Part shown: positions 6,599-7,943 of the stretch, one piece after another
Numbering within the stretch: the stretch's first letter is position 1
Layout: the number at the start of each line of letters is the position of its first letter
Notes under the pieces: model-generated
What the model was told of the DNA's origin: nothing
The model's input: only the letters and a program-made list of their open reading frames with translations
The model's database searches: none
Source of the DNA: Anaerolineae bacterium
GTDB lineage: Bacteria; Chloroflexota; Anaerolineae; JAFGEY01
Assembly (NCBI GenBank): GCA_016931365.1
Contig: JAFGEY010000204.1
Location: 1 to 7,943, forward strand
Direction of reading: 5' to 3'
Length of the DNA stretch: 7,943 bases
Program-made: the position numbers and the translations under genes

Positions 6599-6605
6599 AG
6601 AGGAG
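6599..6605 (+). promoter_or_regulatory. Ribosome binding site deciding the start of the restriction-modification gene
   Basis: AGAGGAG lies 9 bases before ATG 6615. An in-frame ATG at 6585 would add ten residues (MPHELEERAI) but is preceded by a run of A with no ribosome site. A three-codon frame ATG AAC TAG (6592-6600) ends on this motif and is probably chance. Confidence 0.7.
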
Positions 6606-6614
6606 CGCGCGATT

Positions 6615-7866
6615 ATGCCCATCCCTGCCTCCATTCTCGACCTTGTCCAACGCTTCGACCTCAACCGATCGGCCTACCACGCCGGGCAGTACAACGAAGC
6701 CCAGGTGCGCCAGGAATTCATCAACCCCTTTTGGGCCGCCCTCGGCTGGGATGTCTACAACGCGCAAGGCTATAGCGAAAAGTACAAAGAGGTCGTCCAC
6801 GAAGACGCCCTCCAGGTCAGCGGAAGAAGCGCCGCCCCCGATTACGCCTTTCGCCTGGGCGGGCAGCGCGTCTTTTTCGTCGAGGCCAAAAAGCCCGCCG
6901 TCCACATCAAGACCGACATTTCCCCCGCCTACCAGCTCCGCCGCTACGCCTGGAGCGCCAAGCTGCCGCTTTCCATCCTCACCGACTTTGAAGAATTCGC
7001 CGTCTATGACTGCCGGATCAAGCCGGTCAAGACCGACCAGGCCGCCGTCGCCCGCGTGATGTACCTCACCTATCAGGATTACGCCGACCATTGGGACGAG
7101 ATCGCCGCGCTGTTCGGCCCGGAGGCGATCCGCAAGGGCGCGCTGGATCGCTACGCCGAGTCGAACAAGGCCAAAAAGGGCACCGCCGAGGTCGACGCCG
7201 CGTTTCTGGCCGAGATCGAGGGCTGGCGCGATGTGCTGGCCCGCAACATCGCCCTGCGCAACCCCGGCTTGAGCGTGCGCGAGTTGAACCGCGCCGTACA
7301 GATGACCATCGACCGGCTGATTTTCCTGCGCATCTGCGAGGATCGCGGCATCGAGCCATACGGGCGGCTGCGCGACGCGGTGGAAACGGCCCCGGCGGGC
7401 CAGGTCTACGCCCAGCTCGGCTACCTGTTCCGGCAGGCCGACGACCGCTACAACTCGGGCCTGTTCCATTTCAAGCCGGAAAAGGGGCGCGGCGGCGGCG
7501 ACGGCCTGCCATCGCATGACGACTTTACCCTCAAGCTGTCCATCGACGACAAGACGCTCAAGCCGATGGTGAGCGGGCTGTACTATCCCGACTGCCCCTA
7601 CGAGTTCTCGGTGCTCCCCGCCGACATCCTGGGCCAGGTCTACGAGCAGTTTTTGGGCAAGGTGATCCGTCTGACCTCGGCCGGGCGGGCCAAAGTGGAG
7701 GAAAAGCCGGAGGTCAAAAAGGCCGGCGGCGTCTACTATACCCCCACCTATATCGTCGATTACATCGTCCGGCACACCGTCGGCAAGCTCCTGGAAGGAA
7801 AAACCCCGCGCCAGGTGTGGGGCGGCGAGCGCGTCGCCCCGCTGCGCCTGGTCGATCCGGCCTGCG
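6615..7866 (+). CDS. Type IIG-like restriction-modification protein, 5' exon, interrupted in methyltransferase motif I
   Basis: The first 417 codons plus one base of a single-chain restriction enzyme and N6-adenine methyltransferase (Eco57I-like class). Residues ~25-135 are a PD-(D/E)XK nuclease: QEFINPFWAALGWDV (33-47), PD at 75-76 and EAK at 90-92, giving D76, E90 and K92 as metal-binding and catalytic residues. A helical connector (~195-290) contains TIDRLIFLRICEDRG (231-245). The methyltransferase begins with YEFSVLPADILGQVYEQFLG (329-348), the motif-X-like GGVYYTPTYIVDYIV (371-385) and the SAM-binding DPACG (414-418). Relatives run to roughly 1000 residues and continue DPACGSGSFL; here the homology ends after DPACG. 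The frame stays open to the window edge, but the last 25 codons (APRGAIKQYL and on) do not fit the family and match a group II intron start instead. Target recognition and the NPPY catalytic motif lie beyond the window. Role: defence against foreign DNA, if splicing restores the message. Confidence 0.9.
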
Positions 7867-7943
7867 GTGCGCCACGAGGCGCTATCAAACAATACCTGAA
7901 AGGGAAGGAGGTATCCCGTAAGGTCAGCAGTATACCTCAATAC
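7867..7943 (+). mobile_element. 5' end of a probable group II intron (continues past the window)
   Basis: Begins GTGCGCC (7867-7873), fitting the GUGYG consensus of group II intron 5' ends and identical in its first seven bases to the L. lactis Ll.LtrB intron as I recall it. The layout that follows resembles early domain I: a hairpin GCGCC-ACGA-GGCGC (7869-7882), a stem ATACCT/AGGTAT (7892-7897 with 7909-7914) around GAAAGGGAAGG, then CCCGTAAGGTCAGCAG (7915-7930), placed like the CUGUAAGAUAACACAG segment of Ll.LtrB. Methyltransferase homology stops at the same base. The expected exon-binding sites, reverse transcriptase gene and domains V-VI would lie to the right and cannot be seen. Alternatives are another mobile element end or an assembly join; both would leave the GTGCG start to chance. 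Confidence 0.72.

Larger units (their letters stand above)
6269..6614. other. Divergent intergenic region, no gene seen
   Basis: This 346-base stretch separates two divergent genes. It holds the promoter of the GH3-like gene (6298-6326, minus), a 15-bp inverted repeat (6383-6431), a T-run (6443-6449) and the promoter of the restriction-modification gene (6532-6560, plus). The minus-strand frame open across 6235-6579 gives a Cys- and Gly-scattered peptide with no recognisable domain and overlaps both promoters, so it is not annotated. No tRNA was seen. Confidence 0.7.

Noticed and set aside
6597..7940. Long minus-strand open frame (447 codons) opposite the restriction-modification gene
   Set aside because: It mirrors a gene with clear nuclease and methyltransferase motifs. 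Its low-complexity Val/Gly/Asp-rich protein is typical of the reverse strand of GC-rich coding DNA, and it has no recognisable domain.
7867..7943. Reading the last 25 codons as genuine methyltransferase sequence
   Set aside because: Motif I should continue as SGSF or similar. The residues seen do not fit, and the DNA matches a group II intron start at the same base.

Overview
The window looks like chromosomal DNA from a GC-rich, free-living bacterium, most likely a member of the Chloroflexota (Anaerolineae-like). This is an inference from gene content: a CpXC-domain protein, a stand-alone FHA plus winged-helix regulator, a Ser/Thr kinase with a single C-terminal membrane helix, and a long surface protein whose stalk is made of Pro-Thr repeats. 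No rRNA or marker gene is present to prove it.

Layout. (1) 28-1398 (+): CpXC zinc-ribbon protein with a long helical C-terminal half, ending at a strong palindromic terminator (1428-1459) that lies between convergent genes. (2) 1494-2159 (-): FHA domain fused to an OmpR/PhoB-type winged helix. (3) 2298-3308 (+): membrane-tethered Ser/Thr kinase, divergent from the FHA gene. The shared upstream region carries a near-consensus promoter and an 11-bp direct repeat spaced 52 bp. (4) 3305-6268 (-): a 987-residue secreted, membrane-anchored protein with a glycoside hydrolase family 3 fold. Its three expected catalytic positions appear to be replaced, so it looks like a pseudoenzyme. Its stop codon overlaps the kinase stop within a single CTAG. 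(5) 6269-6614: a 346-bp intergenic region with two good outward-facing promoters and a 15-bp perfect inverted repeat. (6) 6615 to the window end (+): the N-terminal part of a single-chain restriction-modification protein (PD-(D/E)XK nuclease plus N6-adenine methyltransferase).

The most striking point is at the right edge. The methyltransferase reads normally into its SAM-binding motif (DPACG), and then homology stops abruptly at GTGCGCC (7867). The last 77 bases have the start sequence and early stem-loop layout of a bacterial group II intron. The interpretation is that a group II intron has inserted into codon 418 of the methyltransferase, and that the window ends inside the intron.

Working together: the kinase and the FHA regulator form a plausible phosphorylation-to-transcription pair (kinase phosphothreonine read by FHA, then DNA binding by the winged helix). 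The degenerate GH3 surface protein is a neighbour that could bind cell-wall glycans, but a link to the kinase is speculation. The restriction-modification gene has its own promoter and looks like a separate accessory unit.
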